Below, piece by piece: positions 8,253 to 15,839 of a stretch of 36,758 nt of DNA; the stretch's first letter is position 1; the number at the start of each line of letters is the position of its first letter. The notes beneath the pieces are model-generated. The model worked only from the letters and a program-made list of their open reading frames with translations, had not been told where the DNA came from and did no database searches. The translations under genes and the position numbers were made by a program. Source of the stretch: Aridibacter famidurans (GTDB lineage Bacteria > Acidobacteriota > Blastocatellia > Pyrinomonadales > Pyrinomonadaceae). The stretch lies in NCBI GenBank assembly GCA_024103495.1, contig JAGFIQ010000035.1, positions 1 to 36,758 of the forward strand. The letters are read 5' to 3'.

Positions 8253-9077
8253 ATGAAGGTCATTTATTCATTCATCCTCGTCCTTGCCATCACTGGCGCC
8301 GCGTTCGGACAGGCTTCGGTTCTCGACCGTTTGTACGGAACGTGGCAAGGGGCCGGTGAAGTAAACGGCCGCGAATCGACCGTCGTGATGACCTGGGAAC
8401 CGGTTCACGGCGGGAAGAACTACAGGCTGGAATTCAGGAACGAAATGGAAGGAGGTTTCCTTTTCGAAGGAACCGCGCTCTACTCGCTCAAACGAGAAGG
8501 CGGCTTCACAGGCCTTTGGGTAGATTCCACAGGCGCGGCCCGGCCGATAATCGCTTCGTTTGCGGACGACACGCTTACGTCGAACTGGGGAACGCCGGAG
8601 ACCGAAGAAGGGAAGACCGAGTATCGTCTTAACGGAGAAAGCTCGATGCTGGTCGTCGATTCCGTCAAAACAAAAGAAGGTTGGCGGGAGTTCGGCAGGG
8701 TCGAATACCGGCGCGAAGCTGACCTCAAATCAAAGGTATACAAGTTCACGGCGGCGTACAATCAGGGTGACTTGAAGGCGATGCTGGATCTTGCCCACTC
8801 AGATGTATCCTGGCACCATATCGACGGCGAATCGATCAGGACCGAAACGAAGGGTAAAGCGGCGCTAAAGGAATCGCTTGATCCGTATTTTGCGGGAGAG
8901 CGGACCACCGTTTCCAGGATCGAAAATATTATGGCTTCCGGCCGGTTTGTGACGGTAACGGAGCGTGCGACGTGGAAAGATAAGGACGGGGTCCAAAAAA
9001 GCCAGGCGGCCTTGATCGTGTACGAGTTCAAGGACGGACTGATCCTGAACGTGTGGGATTTTCCAGCGTATCGCTGA
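8253..9077 (+). CDS. Exported two-domain protein: lipocalin-like (DUF1579-type) plus NTF2/SnoaL-like
   Basis: The 274-residue product starts with a signal peptide (MKVIYSFILVLAITGAAFGQ). The first half (from LDRLYGTWQGAGEVNGRES) looks like a beta-barrel domain of the DUF1579/THAP4-like type; the second half (SKVYKFTAAYNQGDLKAMLD to the end) is an NTF2/SnoaL-like cone domain that ends with LNVWDFPAYR. No catalytic residues can be named. ATG 8253 is preferred over GTG 8229 because it begins the signal peptide and follows GGAGC. Probably periplasmic. The function is unknown; a ligand-binding role is only an inference from the folds. Confidence 0.75.
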   Translation: MKVIYSFILVLAITGAAFGQASVLDRLYGTWQGAGEVNGRESTVVMTWEPVHGGKNYRLEFRNEMEGGFLFEGTALYSLKREGGFTGLWVDSTGAARPIIASFADDTLTSNWGTPETEEGKTEYRLNGESSMLVVDSVKTKEGWREFGRVEYRREADLKSKVYKFTAAYNQGDLKAMLDLAHSDVSWHHIDGESIRTETKGKAALKESLDPYFAGERTTVSRIENIMASGRFVTVTERATWKDKDGVQKSQAALIVYEFKDGLILNVWDFPAYR

Positions 9078-9340
9078 GTCGATCGAGTCTGTCGGGTCTA
9101 TCGGGTCATCTTCCCCGGAGGGGCAACGGATGGTAGCCCCGGGCAAGGCGAAGGCGCAGTCCGGGGTACAGGGCACGAAATGAACATCGCCGCGGATCGG
9201 CGACGCTCGCATTTTCGTGAGACCCGGGAGATTCGCGGCCTGCGCCGCGCTGCACGCGGGACGCGTGCGCTCCGATGGGAGGCGCGGACGATCGAAAGCG
9301 ACAGGCTGAAGCCTATCGTACTTCGCCGCCGCCGATCCGG
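9078..9340. repeat. Composite repeat block, copy 1
   Basis: Starting at the stop codon, 9077-9106 is a run of the 9-base word CGRGTCTRT. Then 9112-9126 holds CCCCGGAGGGGC, and 9134-9168 a CCCCGGGCAAGGCGAAGGC hairpin. Further on lie CGCCGCGGATCGGCGA and, near 9300-9320, CGACAGGCTGAAGCCTATCG. The same order of elements recurs at 9752-9955, on the other side of the zapB-like gene. Confidence 0.75.
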
Positions 9341-9616
9341 TCAGCTGATCTCTCGGAGGGGGATCTCGCCGAGAGCGTCGATCAGCGTCGTGACCTTCTC
9401 GTCGAACTCGGTTCGCCTGTCCTCAAGGTCGCCGATCATCTTTCGCAGCTGACGGTTCCGTTCCAGAAGAGAGTCCCGTTCCGACTTCGTGTCGGAAAGC
9501 ATCTGCTGTTTTTCCTTCAGTTTGCCTTCTTCGTCCTGGACTTCGAATAGGAATCGTTTTGTCTTGTCGGTCAGGTGATCTAGCGACTCCATTCCGGAGA
9601 CAGAAGGCTTCGGCAT
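9341..9616 (-). CDS. Small coiled-coil protein, ZapB-like
   Basis: A 91-residue protein on the minus strand, almost entirely coiled coil from about residue 12 to 80 (DKTKRFLFEVQDEEGKLKEK and onward, heptad-like, with many Glu, Lys and Arg). Size and character recall ZapB-type cell-division proteins, but no specific motif proves it; any short coiled-coil scaffold would look similar. ATG 9616 was chosen because the frame upstream changes to basic, low-complexity sequence typical of the repeats there. The gene lies isolated between two copies of a composite repeat block and points away from the next gene, with which it shares a divergent gap. Confidence 0.6.
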   Translation of the reverse strand: MPKPSVSGMESLDHLTDKTKRFLFEVQDEEGKLKEKQQMLSDTKSERDSLLERNRQLRKMIGDLEDRRTEFDEKVTTLIDALGEIPLREIS

Positions 9617-10067
9617 AATGGCGAGGGCGCAAACTGCGGGCAGAAAATAGTTGATTTCAAAAACGATTCGACGATGGTAATTCAACACGCAGCCGCGGTC
9701 AAGAAAACGGGCAGAATAAGTCTGTACGGTCCGTTCGGTCTGTTCAGTTGGTCGGGTCATCTGCCCCGGAGGGGCAGCGGATGGTAGCCCCGGGCAAGCC
9801 GAAGGCGCAGCCCGGGGAATAGAGTGCGAAGTGACCCTCGCCGCGGAGCGGCGATGCCCGCGTTCCAAGGCGTGCGTTCCGTGCGGGCGGGGACGCCCGC
9901 GGTCTTGTGCGACAGGCTGAAGCCTATCGTGCCTCGTCGCCCGCGGTCCAGCTCGTGAGTTCCGCCTTTCCTTCTCCTTTGGTGTATCATTCTCCGCGAT
10001 AAACCAAACTGACTCCGGCATCGGGCCCTTCGCGGTCCGAGCCAAACAACAAGAGAGGAGAGATCTT
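9617..10067. repeat. Composite repeat block, copy 2, and promoter gap
   Basis: Positions 9752-9820 repeat the GGGTCAT...CCCCGGAGGGGC and CCCCGGGCAAGCCGAAGGC elements of 9104-9170. Then CGCCGCGGAGCGGCGA (9839-9854) and GCGGGCGGGGACGCCCGC (9885-9902) follow, and CGACAGGCTGAAGCCTATCG at about 9910-9931. A reversed relative of the last two lies at 25768-25812. The gap must also hold the promoter of the lipoprotein gene at 10068, but none is clear. Confidence 0.7.
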
Positions 10068-10985
10068 ATGAGAAAACTTCTTGCCCTTGCATTACTTTCA
10101 TTTGTACTGATGTTTACCGCCTGTCCCGATCAGGCAAGCCCCACGAACACAGGCGAGGCGAACAACGCGAACAATGCCGCGAGTCCTTCCGGCGAGGATG
10201 CTTCTGCGGCGGTGATCGAACTTGAGAAGAAGGCCCACGAAGCCTGGAAGAGCAAGGACGGGAAGTTCTTCGAGGGAATGCTCGCTGATGATTTTATGGG
10301 CGTGGTCGGAGGAAACATCGTCGACAAGGCCGGGCTGGTCAAGCAGATCTCGGAATCGCCCTGCACCGTAGCGAGCGCCGAACTAAGTGATCCGAAGACC
10401 GTTAAACTCACAGACAACGCGATGCTTGTCACTCACAAGGTCAGCTTCGATTACAGCTGCGAAGGCAAGAAAGTGAAGTCGCCGGAATACGCGGCGTCGG
10501 TGTACGTAAAGGAAGGCGACGCCTGGAAGGGCGCTTATCATCAGTCGCTGACAGCGGCGAATGCGGAAGGCGAACTTGAATCCTCCCCGGATACCGCGGC
10601 GCTCAAGGGGACGGACGACGACAACACGCAGGCACTTCAGGAACTCGAGAACGAGGCCTGGGAAGCCTGGTCGAAAGGCGATACAAAGTGGTTCGAGGAG
10701 CACATGGCCTCAAATGCCCTGCACATTTCTCCGGACGGAGTAACCGGGCGCGACGCAATGATCAAGGCTCTTGGCGAGATGAATTGCGAGGTCGAAGAGT
10801 ATCAGCTGCGCGCTTTCACGGGGACCAAGCTGGCCGAGAACGTCCATCTTTTGATGTACGCGGGCGAACAGGAGGCGAAATGCGGGGACACTCAGCTGCC
10901 CCCGACCGTTATCGGTTCGACCGTTGCGGTAAAGGACGGCGACAAATGGAAGCTGTATTTCCACGTCGAAACGCCCGCCAAGTGA
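10068..10985 (+). CDS. Lipoprotein with two tandem DUF4440/NTF2-like domains
   Basis: The 305-residue product starts with a lipoprotein signal (MRKLLALALLSFVLMFTAC, lipidated Cys19) and an Asn/Ala-rich linker. Two related NTF2-like domains follow, about 48-160 and 185-303; both begin with the same pattern (ELEKKAHEAWKSKDGKFFE and ELENEAWEAWSKGDTKWFE) and contain a GxxxxxKxGLxK/TGRDAMIKAL helix, showing internal duplication. A strong ribosome site (AGAGGAGAG) precedes ATG 10068. It is probably anchored in the periplasm or outer membrane. Such domains bind small molecules or act as folding scaffolds; no active site is visible. Confidence 0.82.
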   Translation: MRKLLALALLSFVLMFTACPDQASPTNTGEANNANNAASPSGEDASAAVIELEKKAHEAWKSKDGKFFEGMLADDFMGVVGGNIVDKAGLVKQISESPCTVASAELSDPKTVKLTDNAMLVTHKVSFDYSCEGKKVKSPEYAASVYVKEGDAWKGAYHQSLTAANAEGELESSPDTAALKGTDDDNTQALQELENEAWEAWSKGDTKWFEEHMASNALHISPDGVTGRDAMIKALGEMNCEVEEYQLRAFTGTKLAENVHLLMYAGEQEAKCGDTQLPPTVIGSTVAVKDGDKWKLYFHVETPAK

Positions 10986-11305
10986 TTATCGTTTCGCGCA
11001 GACGTGAGCGGAGTAGCGACCATGGCGTCTGATCAGGGTTTTTCTGACTGGAAGTGACCAAAATCGTTGCCCGTAGTTAACCGGCTGCTTTCAGTTGCCC
11101 CCCGCTTGAGCGGGGGGATGCCGGGTAAACATTACAGGATCGGGCTTTAGCCCCGAGAAATCCGGCTGAAGCCGGCGAAACAAGATATTGGCGCTGAGTT
11201 CGCTTGGGTCCTCGGAGAACCGGCGCCAATGCAATTCTCAGGACGCCTCGGACCGCATCGCTCGCTTTCTAGCCTCCAGGCCTTTGTGATTTAATACAGC
11301 CTTGT
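10986..11305. repeat. Gap with partial copy of a hairpin element
   Basis: From 11092 the sequence CAGTTGCCCC opens a hairpin (CCCCCCGCTTGAGCGGGGGG), followed by GGGTAAACATTACAGGA, a GGGCTTTAGCCC hairpin and CCGGCTGAAGCCGG (11163-11176). This is a shortened relative of the 140-bp element at 15571-15710, without its right end. Just before the HIT gene, GGCGCCAAT near 11221-11229 pairs with ATTGGCGC near 11187-11195. No gene is seen. Confidence 0.7.
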
Positions 11306-11653
11306 ATGGTTTCAGACTGCATATTCTGCAAGATCGCCGCCGGCGAGATCGATTCGACGCGCGTCTATGAGGACGATCGCTGCATAGCGTTCGAGGACCT
11401 CAACCCGCAGGCGCCGACCCACCTCCTCGTGATCCCGCGGGAGCACATCGCATCGATGGATGAGGCGAAGAAGGACCATAGGGAGCTTCTGGGCCATCTA
11501 CTTTTCACGGCTGCGGAGATCGCTCGCGAAAAAGGATTCGCCGAACGGGGATACCGCACGGTCATTAACACGAACGCCGCGGGCGGCCAAACGGTGTTTC
11601 ATCTGCACGTGCATCTTCTCGGGGGCCGCCAGTTCGTTTTTCCTCCCGGCTAG
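11306..11653 (+). CDS. HIT family hydrolase (HINT-like)
   Basis: A 115-residue histidine-triad protein. It begins with the HINT-type CIFCKIAAGEI zinc-site segment, has the central FEDLNPQAPTHLLVIPREHI and ends with the histidine triad HLHVHLL (His99, His101, His103), the last strand being GGRQF. Enzymes of this type hydrolyse nucleoside phosphoramidates or act on purine nucleotides; the natural substrate here is unknown. Length is typical for HinT. The next gene, a TPR lipoprotein, starts 25 bases after the stop, so the two are probably co-transcribed. Confidence 0.93.
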   Translation: MVSDCIFCKIAAGEIDSTRVYEDDRCIAFEDLNPQAPTHLLVIPREHIASMDEAKKDHRELLGHLLFTAAEIAREKGFAERGYRTVINTNAAGGQTVFHLHVHLLGGRQFVFPPG

Positions 11654-11678
11654 ACCGCTCCCCGCGCATCGTACCGTT

Positions 11679-12479
11679 ATGAACAAGTTCTTATTGGTAA
11701 TTGCCCTTGCGGCATTTCTTCTTTCCGGCTGCGGCCTGATCGGCGGCGATTCGGCGAATGCGGACGCCAATGCCAACAACGCCCAGATCGACGACCCAAA
11801 TCAGGTTCCGAAATACAAAAGCGTCGACGAAGCCATACGAGCCGGGAACGAGTTCCTGGACGCAAGCCTTTACAAGAAGGCGATCAACGCCTACACACAG
11901 GCGGTCGAGATGAACCCGGACCACGGCGAGGCGCATTTCCAACTCGGCGTCGCGTATTCGTTGGAGGAAGACCTGCAGGACCTGCCTCCGGGCGTCGAAG
12001 GAAATTCCGATAAGGCGTTCAAAAACGCGGTGACCGTTTACAAAAAGTACCTGAAGGATAATGAGGATGACGCTGCGTCCTGGTTCAACCTTGGACGCGC
12101 GCACGGCAAGCTCTTCGAGGACAAGGAAGCTGCGGATGCATTGAAGAAAGCGGTCGAACTGGACGAGGAGAACGGCCTGTACCTTACGGAATACGGCGCT
12201 GCGCTGAACAAGCTTGCGAGGTACGGCGAAGCGATCAGGCAGCTGGAGAAGGCGCTCGAGATCGACCCGGACAATCTGCGCGCGGAAGACCTGCTTGAGA
12301 AAGCTCAGGCGGGGAAGAAACGGGTGGATTACAAACAGCCGGAAGAGACGCCTTCGTCTTCGAATACGAATTCCGATTCGAACACCAAAGGCACGGCGAC
12401 ACCAACGCTTCCGCCTGCGAACACAGTGAAGCCGCCTCCGAGCCCGCCGCCGGCGAAGCTGCCGACACCGCTGCAGTGA
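11679..12479 (+). CDS. TPR-repeat lipoprotein
   Basis: The 266-residue product has a lipoprotein signal (MNKFLLVIALAAFLLSGC, lipidated Cys18), then at least three tetratricopeptide repeats between residues 48 and 205 (for example ASLYKKAINAYTQAVEMNPD and YGEAIRQLEKALEIDPDN). The tail from about 215 is rich in Ser, Thr and Pro and is probably disordered. TPRs bind other proteins, so this is a likely envelope adaptor. A longer frame upstream overlaps the HIT gene, but ATG 11679 starts the lipoprotein signal and is clearly the real start. Confidence 0.85.
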   Translation: MNKFLLVIALAAFLLSGCGLIGGDSANADANANNAQIDDPNQVPKYKSVDEAIRAGNEFLDASLYKKAINAYTQAVEMNPDHGEAHFQLGVAYSLEEDLQDLPPGVEGNSDKAFKNAVTVYKKYLKDNEDDAASWFNLGRAHGKLFEDKEAADALKKAVELDEENGLYLTEYGAALNKLARYGEAIRQLEKALEIDPDNLRAEDLLEKAQAGKKRVDYKQPEETPSSSNTNSDSNTKGTATPTLPPANTVKPPPSPPPAKLPTPLQ

Positions 12480-12894
12480 GCGGTGAGCAGAAAGCTTTGA
12501 GCGGGAAGAAATGAGCGGTGAGCAGAACGCTGTGAGCGGTAGCCAGTGAGCCGTGAGCAGTGAGCGGAGGAGAAATCGCAGATCGCGGATCTTGTATTGG
12601 GGATCTTGCATCGTGACTTCTGGATCGTTAATGGTGAATCGTGCTGTCGACCATACCCTTGTTTACCGTCGTAGTTCCCCTACTCCTGTTTGCGAAGCGG
12701 TCGCAGATATTGGAATGCACGGTTGACCCGACAAGAAACTAGATTCATCATCTCGCTCACCGCTCACCGCTTCTTGTCCCGAAATAACACAGACACCCGC
12801 CCGCCTGTGTCAACTTGACATATCTCTCCTAATCGGCGAAAACTAGTTTCGTCGGTCCATTCCCGCTGTAAACCCCTGAAAAAGAAGCAAGTAA
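12480..12894. repeat. Gap with TGAGCGGTGAGCAG repeats and an inverted partner
   Basis: From the stop codon (12477) to about 12567 the sequence is a degenerate run of TGAGCGGTGAGCAG words. The arm 12501-12525 is matched in reverse complement by 12752-12777 (imperfect). The rest contains no supported gene. The activator at 12895 should have its promoter in 12780-12890, but no convincing elements were seen. Confidence 0.65.
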
Positions 12895-15021
12895 ATGAAG
12901 ATAGAGATAGAAAGCCCCCAGTCTCTCTCGCTTGAGCGAAAGATCAAGATGCACGAGGCCCGCGAGGCCATCATCGATCGTCTCGCGCGCGATCTCCCGA
13001 CCAGCATCGAGCTCGAACGGTTCCTGCGCGTCGTCGTTTCCGAAATCGGAAGGATGATGCAGGCGGACCGCTGCGACCTGATACAGCTTACCGAAGACAA
13101 CGAACTGATGATCTCGCACGAATGGAGGGCTTCCGAAGAGATCCCGGTCAGCGAGGGCACCCGTATCCCGATCGACGCCGACAAGCTCGCCGAATATTTC
13201 GACCTCACGAAACCGATCATCGTCAACGACACGTCGCGCGCGAAAGACGCGAAGGTCCGTTTCCTCGCAAAAGCGCTCGAGACACAGTCGCTGCTGGTCA
13301 TACCTATCAGCGTCGGAGGAAGGGTGGTCGGCCTGCTCGGCCTCCACGACACGAAGGCGCCGCGCGAATGGCTGGAAGAAGAGGTGTCGTTCCTCGAATC
13401 GATCGCGGGTCAGCTCGCCGTCGGATACCAGTACACGACGCTATACGTCACACAGGAGCAGGAGACGCGCCGCACGAACGCCCTGCTCGAGATAGCGAAC
13501 ACCCTCAACTCGCATTCCGATTTCAAGGTCGTCACGTCGAAGGTTCTTGAACGGGCGGTCACGCTCGTTGGGGCCGATTACGGAGCTCTCGGCGTGCTTG
13601 ATCAGACCGAAAAGAAGATATCGCTGGCATCTTTCATATCCGCTGAAGGCAAGGAACCAAACAAGCTCTTGCAGATGATCGAAGAGCACGGTCAGTCGCT
13701 CGACATCGAGCCGTTTCCCGTTCTCGGCGACATAATGCGGGAAGGCAAGACGCTGCGTCTATTCGACACGGAGATGCCGCTTCCGGTCCGACTTATCTTT
13801 AATTCGCAGCTCGGCGGAAAGGCGGCGCTCGTTTCTCCGGTCCGCGTAGGCGGTCAGGCATTCGGACTCCTCGGATTCGTATTCAGCGAACTTCCCGAGA
13901 ACGGATTCGAGGATCATGAGGTCGCACTTGTCGAAGGGATCGCGGACCAGATCGGGACCGCGCTCGAACGCGACCAGCTCTCCGCCGAGGTAATGAGGCT
14001 CAAGTCGGAACTGTACGAGCGCCACCAAAGCCGGATCATAGGCCAGGCGCCGAACATCTCGCGGGCGATCGAGCTTGCCCTGAACGTAGCCGACACGAAC
14101 ACGACCGTTCTGATCGAGGGCGAATCGGGAACGGGAAAAGAGCTGATCGCCAACCTCATCCACTTCAATTCCGGGCGCGAGGATAGGCCCTACGTAAAGA
14201 TCAACTGCGGCGCGATCCCTGAAACGCTTTTGGAGTCCGAGCTCTTCGGGCACGAGAAAGGCGCGTTCACCGACGCGCGCACGATGCGAAAGGGGCGATT
14301 TGAGGAGGCGGACGGCGGTACGCTTTTCCTCGACGAGATCGGCGAGATGAGCCTTCCGGCGCAAGTGAAACTTCTTCGTGTTCTGCAGGAAGGCGAGTTC
14401 ATGAGGATTGGAGGCTCCGAAACGATCAAGGTCGATGTCCGAGTCGTCGCGGCTACGAACATCGACCTCGAAAAGGCCGTCGAGGAAGAAAGGTTCCGAA
14501 AGGACCTGTATTACAGGCTCTCCGTTTTCCCGATCGTGGTCCCGCCTCTTCGCGAGAGGCGCGAGGACATTCATCTTCTCGTCTTCCATTTTCTCGAGAT
14601 GTACAAGGAAAAATCCGGGCGTTTTGTGTCCGGCATATCGAAGGAGGCTCTGACCGCGCTTGTGAATTACGAGTGGTGGGGAAACGTCCGCGAGCTCGAG
14701 AACGCGATCGAACGCGCGGTGATAGTCGCTTCCGGACGGCAGATCGAGGCTCACGACCTGCCGGAGGCGATCAGCCGGAAAGCGGTCGAGATGCAGGCGA
14801 AGGCACGAGAGGAGCGTGCGCGGGCGGCCAGCGAGGGACGTTCGATCGGGCTCGAGATCGAGCTGCCTTCAGCGATGAGCGAGGTGGAGGAGCAGGTGAT
14901 CAAGGCGACGCTCGATTACACGGACGGTGACAAATCGAATGCCGCAAGGCTTCTGAATATCGGACGAAAGACGCTCTACAGAAAACTGGCGCAGTACGAA
15001 GAGAAGGAAACGGCTGAATGA
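12895..15021 (+). CDS. Sigma-54-type transcriptional activator with two GAF domains
   Basis: A 708-residue enhancer-binding protein. Two GAF sensor domains span about residues 25-180 and 195-355. The AAA+ domain (about 380-620) has Walker A GESGTGKE (409-416), the sigma-54 contact loop written GAFTDA (456-461) instead of the usual GAFTGA, and Walker [13 protein letters not shown]. The C-terminus (about 660-700, [20 protein letters not shown]) is a Fis-type helix-turn-helix. It should activate transcription by remodelling RNA polymerase in response to a small molecule or redox signal sensed by the GAF domains. The next gene overlaps its stop by four bases. The Gly-to-Asp change in the contact loop may alter how it engages sigma-54. 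Confidence 0.93.
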   Translation: MKIEIESPQSLSLERKIKMHEAREAIIDRLARDLPTSIELERFLRVVVSEIGRMMQADRCDLIQLTEDNELMISHEWRASEEIPVSEGTRIPIDADKLAEYFDLTKPIIVNDTSRAKDAKVRFLAKALETQSLLVIPISVGGRVVGLLGLHDTKAPREWLEEEVSFLESIAGQLAVGYQYTTLYVTQEQETRRTNALLEIANTLNSHSDFKVVTSKVLERAVTLVGADYGALGVLDQTEKKISLASFISAEGKEPNKLLQMIEEHGQSLDIEPFPVLGDIMREGKTLRLFDTEMPLPVRLIFNSQLGGKAALVSPVRVGGQAFGLLGFVFSELPENGFEDHEVALVEGIADQIGTALERDQLSAEVMRLKSELYERHQSRIIGQAPNISRAIELALNVADTNTTVLIEGESGTGKELIANLIHFNSGREDRPYVKINCGAIPETLLESELFGHEKGAFTDARTMRKGRFEEADGGTLFLDEIGEMSLPAQVKLLRVLQEGEFMRIGGSETIKVDVRVVAATNIDLEKAVEEERFRKDLYYRLSVFPIVVPPLRERREDIHLLVFHFLEMYKEKSGRFVSGISKEALTALVNYEWWGNVRELENAIERAVIVASGRQIEAHDLPEAISRKAVEMQAKAREERARAASEGRSIGLEIELPSAMSEVEEQVIKATLDYTDGDKSNAARLLNIGRKTLYRKLAQYEEKETAE

Positions 15022-15455
15022 GCTGGATCGGTGGCTTGGCGGTATTCCTGGCAGCGGCGATCGCGGTGGCCGCGGTGGCGGCCGGGGACGTCTTTGTGCT
15101 TTCGCGGATCGGGTTTGCGGACCCAAAACGCAGGGCGATCTACGCCGGCGCCTCTGCTCTTGTCGCCTTCCTCGCTGCGATCGTCAGCCTTTTGATGGTG
15201 GTGGGATTCTACGGGCTCGGGCTGATAGTCGCGATGGACAAGGGCTACGACACGGGTGAGAAATATCTTTACGCAGGCGTACTCTCGTTGCTTGTTTTCC
15301 CTCTAGCCGTGTTCGCCGGCCGCACGCTGCTGTTCCGGCTTTGCGGATTGGGAGGATTCGGAAAGGGAGCATTGTATTCCGCACTCGCAGCGGCTGCTGC
15401 GACGTTTGTACTTTCGGCGGCGGTGTTAGTCGCGCTGGGGATCTTCCTGAAGTAG
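15018..15455 (+). CDS. Small integral membrane protein coupled to the activator
   Basis: A 145-residue hydrophobic protein with four likely membrane helices (about 5-27, 42-68, 82-102 and 118-143). Its start codon overlaps the stop of the upstream regulator (ATGA, 15018-15021), which means translational coupling. No family was recognised. The coupling suggests a shared role with the GAF-domain activator, either as a target or as a sensor partner, but that is inference. Confidence 0.7.
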   Translation: MSWIGGLAVFLAAAIAVAAVAAGDVFVLSRIGFADPKRRAIYAGASALVAFLAAIVSLLMVVGFYGLGLIVAMDKGYDTGEKYLYAGVLSLLVFPLAVFAGRTLLFRLCGLGGFGKGALYSALAAAAATFVLSAAVLVALGIFLK

Positions 15456-15839
15456 GGGCGGGAATTGGTCGCGCGAACTTCAGTTCGTATTAGTTGGTGG
15501 CTGTTTGAAAAGCATGTTTGGACGCCATTCCGTATAGTTTCACACGAAGAATCATGTTGCCGGGAAGCATCAGTTGCCCCCGGCTTCAGCCGGGGGTCAA
15601 CCAGGTAAACATAACAGGACAGGGGCGTTAGCCCCTAAACAGCCGGCTGAAGCCGGCCAACATTCCTGAGAATCGATTTCTCATCCCCCCGTTGAAACGG
15701 GGGGCAACTGAAGATGAACTGCTTCAGCCAACCTTCCAACCGCTCGAAACCGACGGCCGTTTAGCCTCATCAATTTATCCCCGTACGAAAACTCGAATAT
15801 CTGCTAAACTTCTGAATCCCTCTCTCCCGGAGATTCCTT
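15456..15839. repeat. Gap with 140-bp hairpin element bounded by inverted ends
   Basis: The element at 15571-15710 begins with CAGTTGCCCC and ends with GGGGCAACTG, a perfect 10-base terminal inverted repeat. Inside are, in order, CCCCGGCTTCAGCCGGGG, the word GGTAAACATAACAGGA, GGGGCGTTAGCCCC, CCGGCTGAAGCCGG and CCCCCCGTTGAAACGGGGGG. A shortened relative is at 11092-11180. No gene is seen; the promoter of the VWFA gene lies at the end of the gap. Confidence 0.8.
15802..15810 (+). promoter_or_regulatory. Putative extended -10 element of the VWFA gene
   Basis: TGCTAAACT, 30 bases before ATG 15840, fits an extended -10 (TG, one base, TAAACT). No good -35 is seen. An identical nine-base word lies 40 bases before the gene at 25354, and TAAACT is also the -10 proposed for lexA. 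Confidence 0.4.

Noticed and set aside
9180..9550. Small + strand frames over the zapB-like gene and its downstream repeats
   Set aside because: They cross hairpin repeats and oppose the coiled-coil gene; no ribosome site or family features.
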